DNA from: Cutibacterium acnes
GTDB lineage: Bacteria; Actinomycetota; Actinomycetes; Propionibacteriales; Propionibacteriaceae
Length of the DNA: 64,000 nucleotides
Assembly (NCBI RefSeq): GCF_003030305.1
Contig: NZ_CP023676.1
Coordinates: 1,426,001 to 1,490,000, forward strand
Reading direction: 5' to 3'
The position numbers and the translations under genes were made by a program. Within the stretch, counting starts at the first letter, position 1, and the number at the start of each line of letters is the position of its first letter. A model generated the notes under the pieces. The model saw only the letters and a list, made by a program, of their open reading frames with translations, ran no database searches and was not told where the DNA came from. Shown here piece by piece: positions 28,785-38,252 of the stretch.

Positions 28785-29390
28785 ATGCCCGCCCCCTACT
28801 CGAGCGGCCTTCCAGTAGCTGAGAATCATCGCCGCCCGTACGTCGACTTCGGCTTGGCCATCAAGTTGTTCTTCAAGAACTATGCGGTTTTTCGAGGCCG
28901 CGCCTCCCGCTCAGAGTACTGGTGGACCGTTCTGTTCAACTTCATCATCGCCGTCGCGATACAGGCGCTCATGCCCATCCTCCAAGGCGTCGGTCTCATG
29001 TCGGCCATTACCTCGAACTCCACGACCGAATTCTCCGCCATGTCGACATCCGGCGTCATCTTCACGATGCTGCCCCTTGCTTGGCTACTCGCTATTATTA
29101 TTCCTTGCCTCGCCCTCACGGTGCGCCGTCTCCACGACGTCAACCACTCGGGATGGTGGGTCATGGCACCGACTCTCTGCGGCATCGTGTCCGCGATCAT
29201 GATGATTCTCGCATTTGTATCCGCCGCCGCAAATGACGGGAAACCATCTATGGCGCTACTGACGATCGGCATCGTTCTTTTCGTCGCCATCTTCGTCGTC
29301 AATATCATCCTTCTTATCTTCGTCATCTCGGATTCTCATCCCGAAGCATGGAAGAAGTACGACAAGGAGCCTCTGCCCGTCACCGAGTGA
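28785..29390 (+). CDS. DUF805 membrane protein, 5' end interrupted by a stop
   Basis: 201 aa. DUF805 core: FGLAIKLFFKNYAVFRGRASRSEYWWTVLFN, then hydrophobic helices and the typical RRLHDVNHSGWWVM. Four membrane segments. The natural start seems to be ATG 28680, which has AGAGGTG upstream and reads MTEPNNPH; a TGA at 28704-28706 follows in the same frame, then a Pro/Gly-rich head leads into ATG 28785. A single base change would restore the longer protein. Translation may restart at 28785 but that ATG has no ribosome-binding site. DUF805 function is unknown. Confidence 0.72.
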   Translation: MPAPYSSGLPVAENHRRPYVDFGLAIKLFFKNYAVFRGRASRSEYWWTVLFNFIIAVAIQALMPILQGVGLMSAITSNSTTEFSAMSTSGVIFTMLPLAWLLAIIIPCLALTVRRLHDVNHSGWWVMAPTLCGIVSAIMMILAFVSAAANDGKPSMALLTIGIVLFVAIFVVNIILLIFVISDSHPEAWKKYDKEPLPVTE

Positions 29391-29400
29391 TCCAGGGTTC

Positions 29401-29445
29401 ATGTGGGGGAGGGTCCGCGCCAAGTGCTCGGACCCTCCCCCACAT
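29401..29445. terminator. Bidirectional terminator
   Basis: Perfect 17-bp inverted repeat (29401-29417 with 29429-29445) and an 11-base loop, placed between the convergent DUF805 and ftsK genes (10 and 7 bases from their stops). It should end both transcripts. Confidence 0.85.
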
Positions 29446-29451
29446 CATCGC

Positions 29452-32052
29452 TCAACCCTCCGCCTGCAAATTGGCCAACACGTCGTCAAGGTCATCAGGC
29501 TTGACCAGAACGTCCCTCGCCTTAGACCCCTCAGACGGCCCGACGACATTACGGGTCTCGAGGATGTCCATAAGTCGGCCCGCCTTAGCAAAGCCCACAC
29601 GCAACTTACGCTGCAACATTGACGTCGATCCCAGTTGCAGCTCGACCACGAGCTTCGCCGCTTCCAGCACAAGCTCCATGTCGTCACCGATATCCTCAGC
29701 CACCTTCATCGCGGCCGTCGGGGCGGCGACATCGTCGCGATAATGAGCCTCCATCTGGGACTTGACATGGGAGACAACCTGATGGATCTCGGAATCAGAC
29801 ACCCACGCTCCCTGCACACGCACTGGCTTCGAAGCACCCATCGGCAGGAAGAGCCCATCGCCCTGGCCAACGAGCTTCTCGGCACCCGGCTGGTCCAAAA
29901 TGACTCGCGAATCGGTCATTGAGGAGGTCGCGAAAGCCAACCGAGACGGAATATTGGCCTTGATGAGGCCGGTGCACACATCGGTCGATGGACGCTGAGT
30001 AGCCAACACCAAGTGGATACCGGCAGCACGTGCCAACTGGGTAATACGAACGATGGAATCTTCAACATCACGAGGGGCTACCAGCATGAGATCGGACAGC
30101 TCGTCAACGACGACCAACAGGTACGGGTAGGGAGCCAAGACCCGTTCCGATCCCGGAGGCAAGGTGACCTCGCCAGCCTGTACAGCTTTATTGAAGTCCT
30201 TGACGTGACGGAATCCGAACGCAGCCAGGTCGTCATAGCGCTGGTCCATCTCACGCACGACCCATTGCAGAGCTTCGGCGGCCTTCTTGGCGCTGGTAAT
30301 AATGGGCGTCACTAAGTGTGGAATCCCCTCATACTGGGTCAGCTCCACCCGCTTGGGGTCAACGAGCATCATCCGCACCTCGTCAGGAGTAGCTCGCATC
30401 ATGACCGAGGTAATGAGGGAGTTAACGAAACTCGATTTACCGGAACCAGTGGCACCAGCGACTAGCAGATGGGGCATCTTGGCCACGTTGGCTATAACAA
30501 ATCCGCCCTCGACATCCTTACCCAGGCCGACGACCAGCGGATTGTGATCATTGCGAGCCTTCGAAGAGCGCAGCACGTCGCCCAAGGAGACGACCTCCTT
30601 GTCCCGGTTTGGAATCTCAATACCGATAGCGGATTTTCCAGGAATCGGCGACAGGATACGCACGTCGGGAGAAGCAACAGCGTAAGCGATATTCTTACTC
30701 AAGGCGGTGACCTTCTCCACCTTGACGGCCGCACCAAGCTCGACCTCGTATCGCGTGACCGTCGGGCCACGGGAATAGCCAGTCACCTGGGCATCGATAC
30801 CAAATTCGTCGAAAACCGTTGACAGCTTGGAAACGACAGCGTCGGAGGCATCAGTACGCGCCTGCGGCACTGAACCTGGACGCAACAGTTCCGAGGCCGG
30901 CAGGGTGTAGGCAATGTCCCCGGACAGTTGCAACTGTTCCACTCGGGCCGGCATCGGCTCATGAGCCGGCGGCTCGAGATCGGTATGTTCGTGAACGGTA
31001 AAGCCCTGCGGCAACCCGGCAGTTGTGCGCGCCTTATTCAGCTCATCGTCCGTCGGCACGTCACGCGGCAGGGATTCCTCAGCTGAGGCCGACGGCGTCT
31101 CGTCCACAATTTCAGCATCAAAGATCGCGTCAAGGCTCTCGTTAGTGCGCTCGGAACTGCTCTTGCGCTTTCGAGGACGCTCCTTAACAGGATCCATCTG
31201 CTGGGTATCGACGTCATCATCACGGTGATCGACGAGGGTATCCCCCACCAGCGGGGTGTCATAGGCGCGACGCGACTCAATTTCACGAGGCTTAACCACG
31301 GCCCGGTGCGAAGCGCTACGAATGTGGGTTACACCGTCAATTAACGGCCGTCCCACTACCAGCAACACCCCTAGAGCCGTCATGACGAGGAGCAGCGGCA
31401 AAGCGACCCATTTCGTTAACAGATCCGCGAACAAACTTGAGGAGATGTAACCGAGCATCCCGCCGGCGGCGCGCACTACCTCAGGATGATCGGGGCGCGG
31501 CAGGCCATGGGCAATATTGATAACCCCAAGTAAGCCAAGAAAGAAACAAGCCCAGCCCAGCACCTGGCGTCCACCGGTCCCAAGTGTCACTGGGTGACGC
31601 AGGGTATGCCACATCGCGGCTAGGCCGAAGAGCGGAAGGGCATAGGACAGCGCCCCGAAGATCGTCGAGACTCCCATTCGCAACCCATTGCCAAACCCGC
31701 CCGGCAGGTCGAACCAAAAGCCAGCTGCGACAAGGGCAGACAGCAGCAACAGCACGAGGCCAGTACCGTCATGAGTGATATCAGGTTCGGAAGGACGTCC
31801 ACCGATCCCACGAATCATACTTCCCAATCCCCTCGCAATGCCGGACCACGTCGCTGACAGCACCTGGGCCACCGGGTTAGGGGAAGTGGACGCGCTGGAG
31901 GGCGTCGACCTGCTCCGCGAGCTGGCCGACGTTTTCTTGTTGCTTCCGTTCGAGCGCGCGCCCGAGCCACGCGACGATTTTTTCGCCGCCGTCTTTCGGG
32001 GCCGCGCTGGGGAAGACGCACGGGTCGCCATGTCATTGACGTTATCAACCAT
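29452..32052 (-). CDS. ftsK: DNA translocase FtsK/SpoIIIE
   Basis: 866 aa from ATG 32052; a GTG 12 codons upstream is an alternative. Pumps chromosome DNA through the closing septum toward XerCD at dif. Layout: Lys/Arg/Ser-rich head, four membrane segments (about residues 95-250), a variable linker, then the RecA-like motor with Walker [10 protein letters not shown] and Walker [14 protein letters not shown], and a C-terminal winged-helix gamma domain ([30 protein letters not shown]) that reads polar KOPS sites. Partner xerD is at 58089-59009. Confidence 0.95.
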   Translation of the reverse strand: MVDNVNDMATRASSPARPRKTAAKKSSRGSGARSNGSNKKTSASSRSRSTPSSASTSPNPVAQVLSATWSGIARGLGSMIRGIGGRPSEPDITHDGTGLVLLLLSALVAAGFWFDLPGGFGNGLRMGVSTIFGALSYALPLFGLAAMWHTLRHPVTLGTGGRQVLGWACFFLGLLGVINIAHGLPRPDHPEVVRAAGGMLGYISSSLFADLLTKWVALPLLLVMTALGVLLVVGRPLIDGVTHIRSASHRAVVKPREIESRRAYDTPLVGDTLVDHRDDDVDTQQMDPVKERPRKRKSSSERTNESLDAIFDAEIVDETPSASAEESLPRDVPTDDELNKARTTAGLPQGFTVHEHTDLEPPAHEPMPARVEQLQLSGDIAYTLPASELLRPGSVPQARTDASDAVVSKLSTVFDEFGIDAQVTGYSRGPTVTRYEVELGAAVKVEKVTALSKNIAYAVASPDVRILSPIPGKSAIGIEIPNRDKEVVSLGDVLRSSKARNDHNPLVVGLGKDVEGGFVIANVAKMPHLLVAGATGSGKSSFVNSLITSVMMRATPDEVRMMLVDPKRVELTQYEGIPHLVTPIITSAKKAAEALQWVVREMDQRYDDLAAFGFRHVKDFNKAVQAGEVTLPPGSERVLAPYPYLLVVVDELSDLMLVAPRDVEDSIVRITQLARAAGIHLVLATQRPSTDVCTGLIKANIPSRLAFATSSMTDSRVILDQPGAEKLVGQGDGLFLPMGASKPVRVQGAWVSDSEIHQVVSHVKSQMEAHYRDDVAAPTAAMKVAEDIGDDMELVLEAAKLVVELQLGSTSMLQRKLRVGFAKAGRLMDILETRNVVGPSEGSKARDVLVKPDDLDDVLANLQAEG

Positions 32053-32142
32053 GGCCACCACCCGCCCAGAGGTGAAGCGGGGAGTCACGGGATTGGTAGT
32101 CGTGGCGCGAAACTCGACGGCACTGTAAACGCCGTCGCCACC

Positions 32143-33105
32143 TCAGGAATGGAAGTGGGTCCAACCTCGTTCCTGTTGCCAGACTTGGCCATCAACGAGA
32201 ACCGTGGGATCTGGTGCCTCATCGGGAGGTAGGACCCGTCCGACGACGGTCCACCCATCCGGAACAGTGCCGGGAGCGAAAGTCGCTGCCAACGCATGAT
32301 CCTCCCCACCGGCAAGCACCCACGTCAGCGGGTCCACACCGGTGGCCATACCGACGGTGCGGACTGACTCGGTGATATCCAGCTTCGCAGTGTCGATATC
32401 CATGGCGAATCCGGATGCCTCCGCGATATGGCCCAAATCAGCCAGCAGACCATCCGACACGTCAATCATGGCGTGTACTCCAGCCTTAGCCGCCACCCGT
32501 CCTTGACCGTAGGGAACCTCGGGACAACGCTGGGCAGCCACAACGGCACGTGGAGAACGGAAACCGCGTCCGAGAAGGGCCAGTCCGGCAGCTGCCAAAC
32601 CGAGTTGGCCAATCACCGCAACTTCATCGCCGGGTACAGCACCGTCACGACGCACAGGTGCCATGCCAGCGGTCTGTCCGATAACTGTTACGGCGATGCT
32701 GACAACCGGGCCGCCCGTGGTGTCCCCACCGACGACGCTGACTCCTGCCTTCTGGGACTCGGCGGTCATCCCGGCCATGAATTCGCGGGCCCAGGACGCC
32801 GGAAGATCACCGGGAGCGGAAAACCCGACGACGAGGGCTACTGGTACGGCGCCCATTGCCTCGATGTCGGAAACGTTGACGGCGACGGCCTTTCGGCCCA
32901 CGTCGGTCGCCGTCGACCATCGACGCCGGAAGTGAACCTCCTCGACGAGGACGTCGGTCGAGACAACTGCGGAACCGTCTACCTGGAACACCGCGCCATC
33001 GTCTCCCGGGCCGAGAGTGACAGCCTGGCCCATCGTCAAGTCGCCGACCATCGAGGAGATGAGGGGAAACTCCCCTACCTGGGAAATGGTCGTCGTGGTG
33101 GCCAT
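32143..33105 (-). CDS. thiL: Thiamine-monophosphate kinase ThiL
   Basis: 320 aa. Phosphorylates thiamine monophosphate to the active cofactor. Seen: LGPGDDGAV near residue 30, STDVLVEEVHF, NVSDIEAMGA, VVGGDTTGG and the C-terminal MIDVSDGLLADL and GGEDHAL blocks, all typical of the ThiL/AIR synthetase fold. Divergent from the DUF3515 gene. thiL, DUF3515 and ddl are commonly neighbours in Actinobacteria. Confidence 0.94.
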   Translation of the reverse strand: MATTTTISQVGEFPLISSMVGDLTMGQAVTLGPGDDGAVFQVDGSAVVSTDVLVEEVHFRRRWSTATDVGRKAVAVNVSDIEAMGAVPVALVVGFSAPGDLPASWAREFMAGMTAESQKAGVSVVGGDTTGGPVVSIAVTVIGQTAGMAPVRRDGAVPGDEVAVIGQLGLAAAGLALLGRGFRSPRAVVAAQRCPEVPYGQGRVAAKAGVHAMIDVSDGLLADLGHIAEASGFAMDIDTAKLDITESVRTVGMATGVDPLTWVLAGGEDHALAATFAPGTVPDGWTVVGRVLPPDEAPDPTVLVDGQVWQQERGWTHFHS

Positions 33106-33147
33106 GGGATCTCCTTATCAACCGGTCATCGGCGCTAGCGTGAATAT

Positions 33148-33603
33148 GTGCGCATCTATCATGCATCCCCGGTCGCAACCCTGCTAGTGGTCTTCCTCCT
33201 GACCACTGCCTGCTCCGGCCAGGATGAGCCGATCGCCCATCCTTCTCCCAGCGGCCCTGCTGCGGCGGGGTGTCGAGCAGTCATGGCAGATTTACCGCAA
33301 ACGGTTGCCGGGGCGACGCTCAACGACCACGACACGACCGTGGCAACCTGGGGTGATCCGCATATCGTGCTGCGCTGCGGGGTCGACAAGCCTGCTGGCC
33401 TCCAACCAACGTCACCCTGTGACGTCGTCAACGATGTCGGATGGTTTTCTGAGCAGATTGACGACGGCTGGCGATTCACCACTATTGGGAGAGCAGGCAA
33501 CATCGAGGTGACGGTTCCGACTAGTTACGCCCCGCAGGCGGACGCCCTGGTCGATCTTTCAGCAGCCATTAAGAAAATGCCCCAAGTACGTGCTTGCCAG
33601 TGA
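33148..33603 (+). CDS. DUF3515 lipoprotein
   Basis: 151 aa from GTG 33148. N-terminal signal with lipobox LTTAC (Cys 22), then the DUF3515 pattern: AGCRAVMADLPQTVAG, ATWGDPHIVLRCGV and CDVVNDVGWF with conserved Cys pairs, and a C-terminal VDLSAAIKKM. Probably anchored on the outer face of the membrane; function unknown. It converges on ddl with a 12-base gap. Confidence 0.88.
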   Translation: MRIYHASPVATLLVVFLLTTACSGQDEPIAHPSPSGPAAAGCRAVMADLPQTVAGATLNDHDTTVATWGDPHIVLRCGVDKPAGLQPTSPCDVVNDVGWFSEQIDDGWRFTTIGRAGNIEVTVPTSYAPQADALVDLSAAIKKMPQVRACQ

Positions 33604-33615
33604 GATACACCCCGA

Positions 33616-34713
33616 TCAGCGCAGGCCGAGGGGCCTTTCCAAAGCCAACTCAATGAGCTCACTGACAATCTGGGCGTACGTCATGCCACTGGCCTGCCAC
33701 ATAAGTGGGAATCCTGAGCTGCGGGTAAATCCGGGCATGGTGTTGGGCTCATTCACGTAAACGGCGCCGTCAGGGGTGACGAACGTGTCAATACGGGCAA
33801 GCCCTTCACAGCCAAGCACCTGGAACGCTTTGATCGCGACTTTTTGCACCCGTCTGCGGGTCGCATCGTCCAGATTTGCATGAGCCTGAACGGATGCTTT
33901 CTGCTCTCCACTGAGGTATTTAGCTTCGAAGTCATAGAAGCCGTCAGGGTCATGAACGACAATCTCACCGGGCACGGAGGCCCGAGGGGCAGCACCATGA
34001 CGGCCATCAATGACAGAGCACTCGATCTCGCGACCACGAATCCCCTGCTCAATGAGGACTTTGCTGTCGTGCTCGCGGGCCATCTCAATCGCAGTTTCCA
34101 GGTGTTCTGGGCTTGTCACGCGAGAAATGCCGATCGAAGATCCACCGCGGGCCGGCTTCACGAATACCGGGTATTCCAGGCGAGATGCAGCCTTGAGGAT
34201 AGCATTTCTGTCCTCACGCCACTCATGATCACGCACGACAACGTAGGGTCCGACCAATACTCCAGCTTCCGAGAGGATCATCTTGGTGAGGTGCTTGTCC
34301 ATGCAGTTAGCGCTGGCTGCCACCCCGCACCCGACATATCGCACCCCGGCCATCTCCAGCAGGCCCTGAATGGTGCCGTCTTCACCGAATGGTCCGTGCA
34401 ATACTGGAAATACCACCTGGACTGCATCGACATTACCCTCGGTATCGACGATGCAGGTGCCCTCGGGCATCTGTTTGACCGACACCAGAGGACGATCTCC
34501 CACTTCGACAGTAGGAAGTTGTCCGGTACCGGGAAGAGCGAGGATTTCGTCGGCCCCATATCGCACCCAGATCCCCTCGGGGCTAATACCGACACCGGAG
34601 ACATCGAATCGTTCGGCGTCAATCGCAGCTACCACGTTCGCCGCCGAAAGGCAGGAGATCGAATGCTCCGAACTCATCCCCCCGAAGATGACAGCGACGT
34701 GGATGCGATTCAT
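33616..34713 (-). CDS. ddl: D-alanine--D-alanine ligase
   Basis: 365 aa from ATG 34713 (AAAGGA six bases upstream). Joins two D-alanines for peptidoglycan. Seen: VIFGGMSSEHSISCLSA at the start, HGPFGEDGTIQG, an ATP-grasp core with VFVKPARGGSSIGISRV, and the catalytic end ARIDTFVTPDGAVYVNEPNTMPGFT. In many Actinobacteria gpsA lies between ddl and the acyltransferase gene; here only 48 bases separate them. Confidence 0.96.
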   Translation of the reverse strand: MNRIHVAVIFGGMSSEHSISCLSAANVVAAIDAERFDVSGVGISPEGIWVRYGADEILALPGTGQLPTVEVGDRPLVSVKQMPEGTCIVDTEGNVDAVQVVFPVLHGPFGEDGTIQGLLEMAGVRYVGCGVAASANCMDKHLTKMILSEAGVLVGPYVVVRDHEWREDRNAILKAASRLEYPVFVKPARGGSSIGISRVTSPEHLETAIEMAREHDSKVLIEQGIRGREIECSVIDGRHGAAPRASVPGEIVVHDPDGFYDFEAKYLSGEQKASVQAHANLDDATRRRVQKVAIKAFQVLGCEGLARIDTFVTPDGAVYVNEPNTMPGFTRSSGFPLMWQASGMTYAQIVSELIELALERPLGLR

Positions 34714-34761
34714 GTGAGGTCCTTTCCGTATGACGGCACTCAACCTTACCGAGCCAGTACC

Positions 34762-35538
34762 TCAGTGAGGGTCGACGACTGGCCGCGCGGAAGCAATGGA
34801 CTTGGGAATACGTGCCCCTTTGCGCATGTCGTAGCGATCCGGCGGTGGGAACTCCCCCCGAGCCCGAGCAACTTGGGCGTCAATGGCGTCCATGATCCGA
34901 TTCGTGGCCTCCCTGACAGACGCAAGGTCGTGACGACCTCGCAAGTCTGACAGCTCAACATCGGTGCCGCAGTACAGCTTCATGGTCTTACGCGGCCACA
35001 GTTTCGGGAAGGTCATCTCCTTGTAGCCCATGACCTCTTGGGGTCCCCATTGTCCAACTGGAATGACGGGGACACCCGTCTCCAGCGCCAGACGTGCCGC
35101 TCCTGTGCGTCCTGTCATGGGCCAGTGAAGCGGATCAGCGGTGATCGTACCCTCGGGGTACATCACGACCGTCATGCCCTTATCGAGGGCTGCCTTAGCG
35201 TCGTGGAGGACCTTGGCCGGGTTGGGACCTTTCCGGTCGACCGGGATTTGTCCACTAGCCGAGGCCACCCAGCCGACGATCGGCACTGAAAACAGCTCTT
35301 TCTTCGCCAGCCAGTGCGGCCACCGTCCGTTGGCGACAAGGAAAGCCCCCAGCACGACTGGGTCGTAATTCGAGATGTGGTTGCTGACGATGAGCGCCGG
35401 CCCGGGGCCAGGAAGGTTCTCGCCACCGTGATGATCAAACCGCGTCAGGATACGAGCCAGCGGATACAACGTCCCTACCCCCATTCGGAAAATCAATCCG
35501 GGGGCGTCGGCTGGGTTAGTCACGGCGGGCAAAGCCAC
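34762..35538 (-). CDS. 1-acylglycerol-3-phosphate acyltransferase (PlsC-type)
   Basis: 258 aa. Adds the second acyl chain in phosphatidic acid synthesis at the membrane. Catalytic NHxxxxD motif at 53-59 (SNHISNYD), substrate-binding YPEGT at about 127-131, and a hydrophobic N-terminal segment. The C-terminal ~40 residues are basic and soluble. Downstream of the leuCD remnant and upstream of ddl on the same strand. Confidence 0.9.
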   Translation of the reverse strand: MALPAVTNPADAPGLIFRMGVGTLYPLARILTRFDHHGGENLPGPGPALIVSNHISNYDPVVLGAFLVANGRWPHWLAKKELFSVPIVGWVASASGQIPVDRKGPNPAKVLHDAKAALDKGMTVVMYPEGTITADPLHWPMTGRTGAARLALETGVPVIPVGQWGPQEVMGYKEMTFPKLWPRKTMKLYCGTDVELSDLRGRHDLASVREATNRIMDAIDAQVARARGEFPPPDRYDMRKGARIPKSIASARPVVDPH

Positions 35539-35637
35539 GGTTGTCCCTCCTGAATGAGCTAGATTACCCTACCCTACCGATTCGTCGATTCTGCGAGCGA
35601 TCATCGACCGGGTTAGTTGATCGATAGGCGCGCCAGG

Positions 35638-35950
35638 TCAAGACGTAGTCGGCATGAAGGACGGCCGATGTGCCTCATATGCGGCGATATCGTCTGCGTG
35701 TTCTAGGGTCTCGCCGACGGCGTCAAGACCGGCCAGCAGACGCTGACGCGTGACGTCATCAATATGGAACGGGTAGGTCGTGCGACCCGGAAGGTTAATC
35801 GTCCGATTCTCGAGGGAGAGGGTGAGCTGCTCACCAGGATGCTGCTCGGCAAAGTCCCACAACTCTCCGACGACCTTGGGATCAACCTGAGCCAGTAACA
35901 AGCCGTTGTTCGCAGAGTTATTGCGAAAGATGTCAGCAAACCGGGAACCG
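35638..35950 (-). pseudogene. leuD: leuD remnant (C-terminal half only)
   Basis: Encodes the last ~105 residues of the isopropylmalate isomerase small subunit: SRFADIFRNNSANNGLL, then LENRTINLPGRTTYPFHIDDVTRQRLLAGLDAVGETLEH to the stop at 35638. The first ~100-115 residues, which include the substrate-binding region, are absent and the sequence runs directly into a leuC fragment at about 35,950-35,965. A single deletion therefore removed the end of leuC and the start of leuD. Not functional. Confidence 0.9.
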
Positions 35951-36938
35951 ATCTCGTCGGGGTCAAATCCATGTACTCCAAACGCTGCGCTGCGAGCTAC
36001 CTCGTCCTCAAAGTCTTCGACGGCCGGCACCACACCGCCTAGGGGGGAGTCCCTGCCCAGGGTTGGTACCCCAGGTAACGAAGGGGGGCGAGATTCGAGG
36101 CGTCCACATGGATCTCAGCGTCAAAGGTCGCATCGTCGTCAGTACGCAGAGTGCGCCAGTACGCGACAGCCTTGTCCCACTGTGCACCACGCGGAGCGTG
36201 CGGACGATCCTTGAGGTAGGTGAAGGTGGTCTCATCAGAAGCAACCATGCCGACGCGAGCTCCCCACTCAATCGACATATTGCAGATCGTCATGCGACCC
36301 TCCATCGACATCTTCTCGATGGCCTCGCCGCGATACTCGACCATATGACCTTGTCCCCCACCGGTGCCGATCTCGGAGATGAGGGCCAGGATGAGGTCCT
36401 TAGGTGTGACCTCCTCAGGCACTTCCCCATCCACCATGACGGCCATCGTTGTGGGACGAACCTGCGGGAGGGTCTAGGTAGCCAACACATGCTCAACCTC
36501 GCTGGTACCGATACCGAAGGCTAAGGCCCCGAAGGCGCCGTGTGTAGAGGTGTGGGAGTCACCACAGACGACAGTCATCCCCGGCTGGGTGAGACCCAGT
36601 TGGGGACCGATGATGTGCACGACCCCCTGATCGGCGTCCCCTAAAGGCGGCACACCGAACTCAGGTGCGTTGGCTCGCAACGCCTCGACCTGAGCGCGCG
36701 AGACCGGGTCAACAATTGGCTCGATACTGCCGACGGTAGGGATGTTGTGGTCCTCGGTGGCAATGGTCAGAACCGAACGACGAACCGAGCGCCCAACTAA
36801 TAAGCTCATCGAAAGCCTGCGGACTTGTCACCTCGTGGACGAGGTGAAGGTCGATGTAGAGAAGATCACGCTCCCCGTCGTGCCCCATGCCTGAACGATG
36901 TGAGCGTCCCAGAGTTTCTCGCTCAACGTCCTCCCCAC
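35951..36938 (-). pseudogene. leuC: leuC remnant with many lesions
   Basis: Isopropylmalate isomerase large subunit, normally about 470 aa. The start GTG 36938 ([14 protein letters not shown]) is intact. Lesions seen in order: a frameshift near 36,895 (next block [14 protein letters not shown]); another near 36,803 (next block [18 protein letters not shown]); a TAG at 36474-36476 in EHVLAT-stop-TLPQVRP, where relatives have Gln; a frameshift in a run of six G at 36083-36088 (next block [11 protein letters not shown]); two more frame changes near 36,030 and 35,985; then deletion of roughly the last 140 codons, including the iron-sulfur Cys ligands. Fused to the leuD remnant. Confidence 0.93.
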
Positions 36939-37032
36939 CGCACCTTCCCATCCGTTGTTTGCAGTGTGATCCCCCTCTTGACAACACCCATTTTGGTTCG
37001 ACGGTCAAGATTTGGAACGCTAGTATCGGCAT

Positions 37033-37752
37033 ATGGACGAATCAAGTGGTGTTGGTGTATTGGACAAGGCCGCCCTCGTATTGGCAGCCCTCGAGACCGG
37101 ACCGGCCTCCTTAGCAGGGCTGGTTCAAATGACCGGATTGGCTCGCCCGACAGCCCATCGCTTGGCGCGCGCTCTGGAACACCACCGTTTCGTCGGACGC
37201 GATCTACAGGGGCGTTTCATTCTTGGCCCGCGGCTATCAGAACTTGCCGCAGCCGCCGGCGAAGATCGTCTCTTGGCGGCTTCCGGGCCGATCCTGGCCA
37301 GGCTGCGTGACATCACAGGTGAGTCCGCTCAGTTGTACCGACGCCAGGCCGGCAGCCGTGTCTGTGCCGCAGCTGCTGAACGTCCCACCGGTCTTCGCGA
37401 CACCATTCCGGTCGGGTCGGTGTTGTCGATGGACGCCGGTTCAGCCGCTCAGATCCTGCTGGCATGGGAAGACGTCGACAAGATCCGCCGTGGCTTAAGC
37501 CACTCTGCCTTCTCCGAAGTCACCTTGGCAGCCGTGCGCAAGCGCGGCTGGGCTCAATCTGTCGGTGAGCGTGAGGCCGGTGTGGCATCGGTCTCGGCCC
37601 CAGTGCGCTCTCCCTCAGGAAAGGTCATTGCGGCTATATCGGTGTCAGGACCGATCGAGCGTCTCACCCGTCAGCCGGGACGTATTCACGCTCCTGCCGT
37701 CGTCGCGGCGGGAGAGCGCTTATCGGAGGTGCTGCGCCGGTCCGCGCAATGA
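37033..37752 (+). CDS. IclR-family transcriptional regulator (NdgR-like)
   Basis: 239 aa. N-terminal winged helix-turn-helix (about residues 10-60, [28 protein letters not shown]) and a C-terminal effector-binding domain ([48 protein letters not shown]). It is divergent from leuC, the position of NdgR/LtbR, which controls leuCD and other amino-acid genes in Actinobacteria. The gene is complete even though leuCD is destroyed, so it must now serve other targets or be on the way out. TTGAC (36978-36982) and GTCAA (37004-37008) half-sites lie in the shared promoter region. Confidence 0.88.
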   Translation: MDESSGVGVLDKAALVLAALETGPASLAGLVQMTGLARPTAHRLARALEHHRFVGRDLQGRFILGPRLSELAAAAGEDRLLAASGPILARLRDITGESAQLYRRQAGSRVCAAAAERPTGLRDTIPVGSVLSMDAGSAAQILLAWEDVDKIRRGLSHSAFSEVTLAAVRKRGWAQSVGEREAGVASVSAPVRSPSGKVIAAISVSGPIERLTRQPGRIHAPAVVAAGERLSEVLRRSAQ

Positions 37753-37838
37753 GGGTCACAGTGCTGCCCAAAGCGACCAGGGGTGTGAGAGGGTAATTCT
37801 TCGCACCTTGGGGGATGGCATCTCGCCAAGATGCTGCC

Positions 37839-37868
37839 ATGGCCCGGATCCTGCTAGATCCGGGCCAT
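37839..37868. terminator. Hairpin terminator between the IclR gene and tRNA-Glu
   Basis: Perfect 12-bp stem (37839-37850 with 37857-37868) and a 6-base loop. It is downstream of both the plus-strand IclR gene and the minus-strand tRNA-Glu, so it can serve both. Confidence 0.7.
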
Positions 37869-37878
37869 CTACCATTGG

Positions 37879-37951
37879 TAGCCCCGAGCGGATTCGAACC
37901 GCCGTTTCAGCCTTGAGAGGGCCGCGTGCTAGGCCGCTGCACTACGGGGCC
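37879..37951 (-). tRNA. tRNA-Glu (anticodon CUC)
   Basis: 73 nt cloverleaf: acceptor GGCCCCG with CGGGGCT (one G-U), D-stem GTGC/GCAC, anticodon stem CGGCC/GGCTG with loop CTCTCAA giving CTC, T-stem GGCGG/CCGCT, discriminator A. The CCA end appears to be encoded (37876-37878). Confidence 0.93.
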
Positions 37952-38087
37952 ATGAAGTTATCAATGACCGTCGAGTTCGGTCTTGAAAACCTTCTTCGAT
38001 TGTCCCCCGACTCGTTTCCAAACCGGGCTGGAAAACTTTAGCAATCCATCCGCTATCTGTGCAACTTCATGGATTTGGTTTCCCGCG

Positions 38088-38159
38088 CTGGGGTACCAGG
38101 ACTCGAACCTGGACTAACTGAACCAGAATCAGTCGGGCTGCCAATTACCCCATACCCCA
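38088..38159 (-). tRNA. tRNA-Gln (anticodon CUG)
   Basis: 72 nt: acceptor TGGGGTA with TACCCCA, anticodon stem ACTGA/TCAGT with loop TTCTGGT giving CTG, T-loop TTCGAGT in a CCAGG/CCTGG stem, discriminator G. The initial U-A pair is typical of tRNA-Gln. CCA is not encoded. Pairs with the tRNA-Glu 136 bases downstream. Confidence 0.93.
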
Positions 38160-38252
38160 ATGTCATTCCACCGTGATGAACCTCGGTGGCGCAACGACGA
38201 GAAACTCTAATGGCCCATCCACCAACTTTGCAAATCAGGGCGAAACTCCTTG

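Noticed and set aside
33844-34950. 368-codon plus-strand open frame
   Set aside because: Antisense shadow of ddl; low-complexity residue mix and no ribosome-binding site.
36978-37008. TTGAC...GTCAA as a defined IclR operator
   Set aside because: Half-sites are short and 26 bases apart between centres; too weak to annotate as a site of its own.
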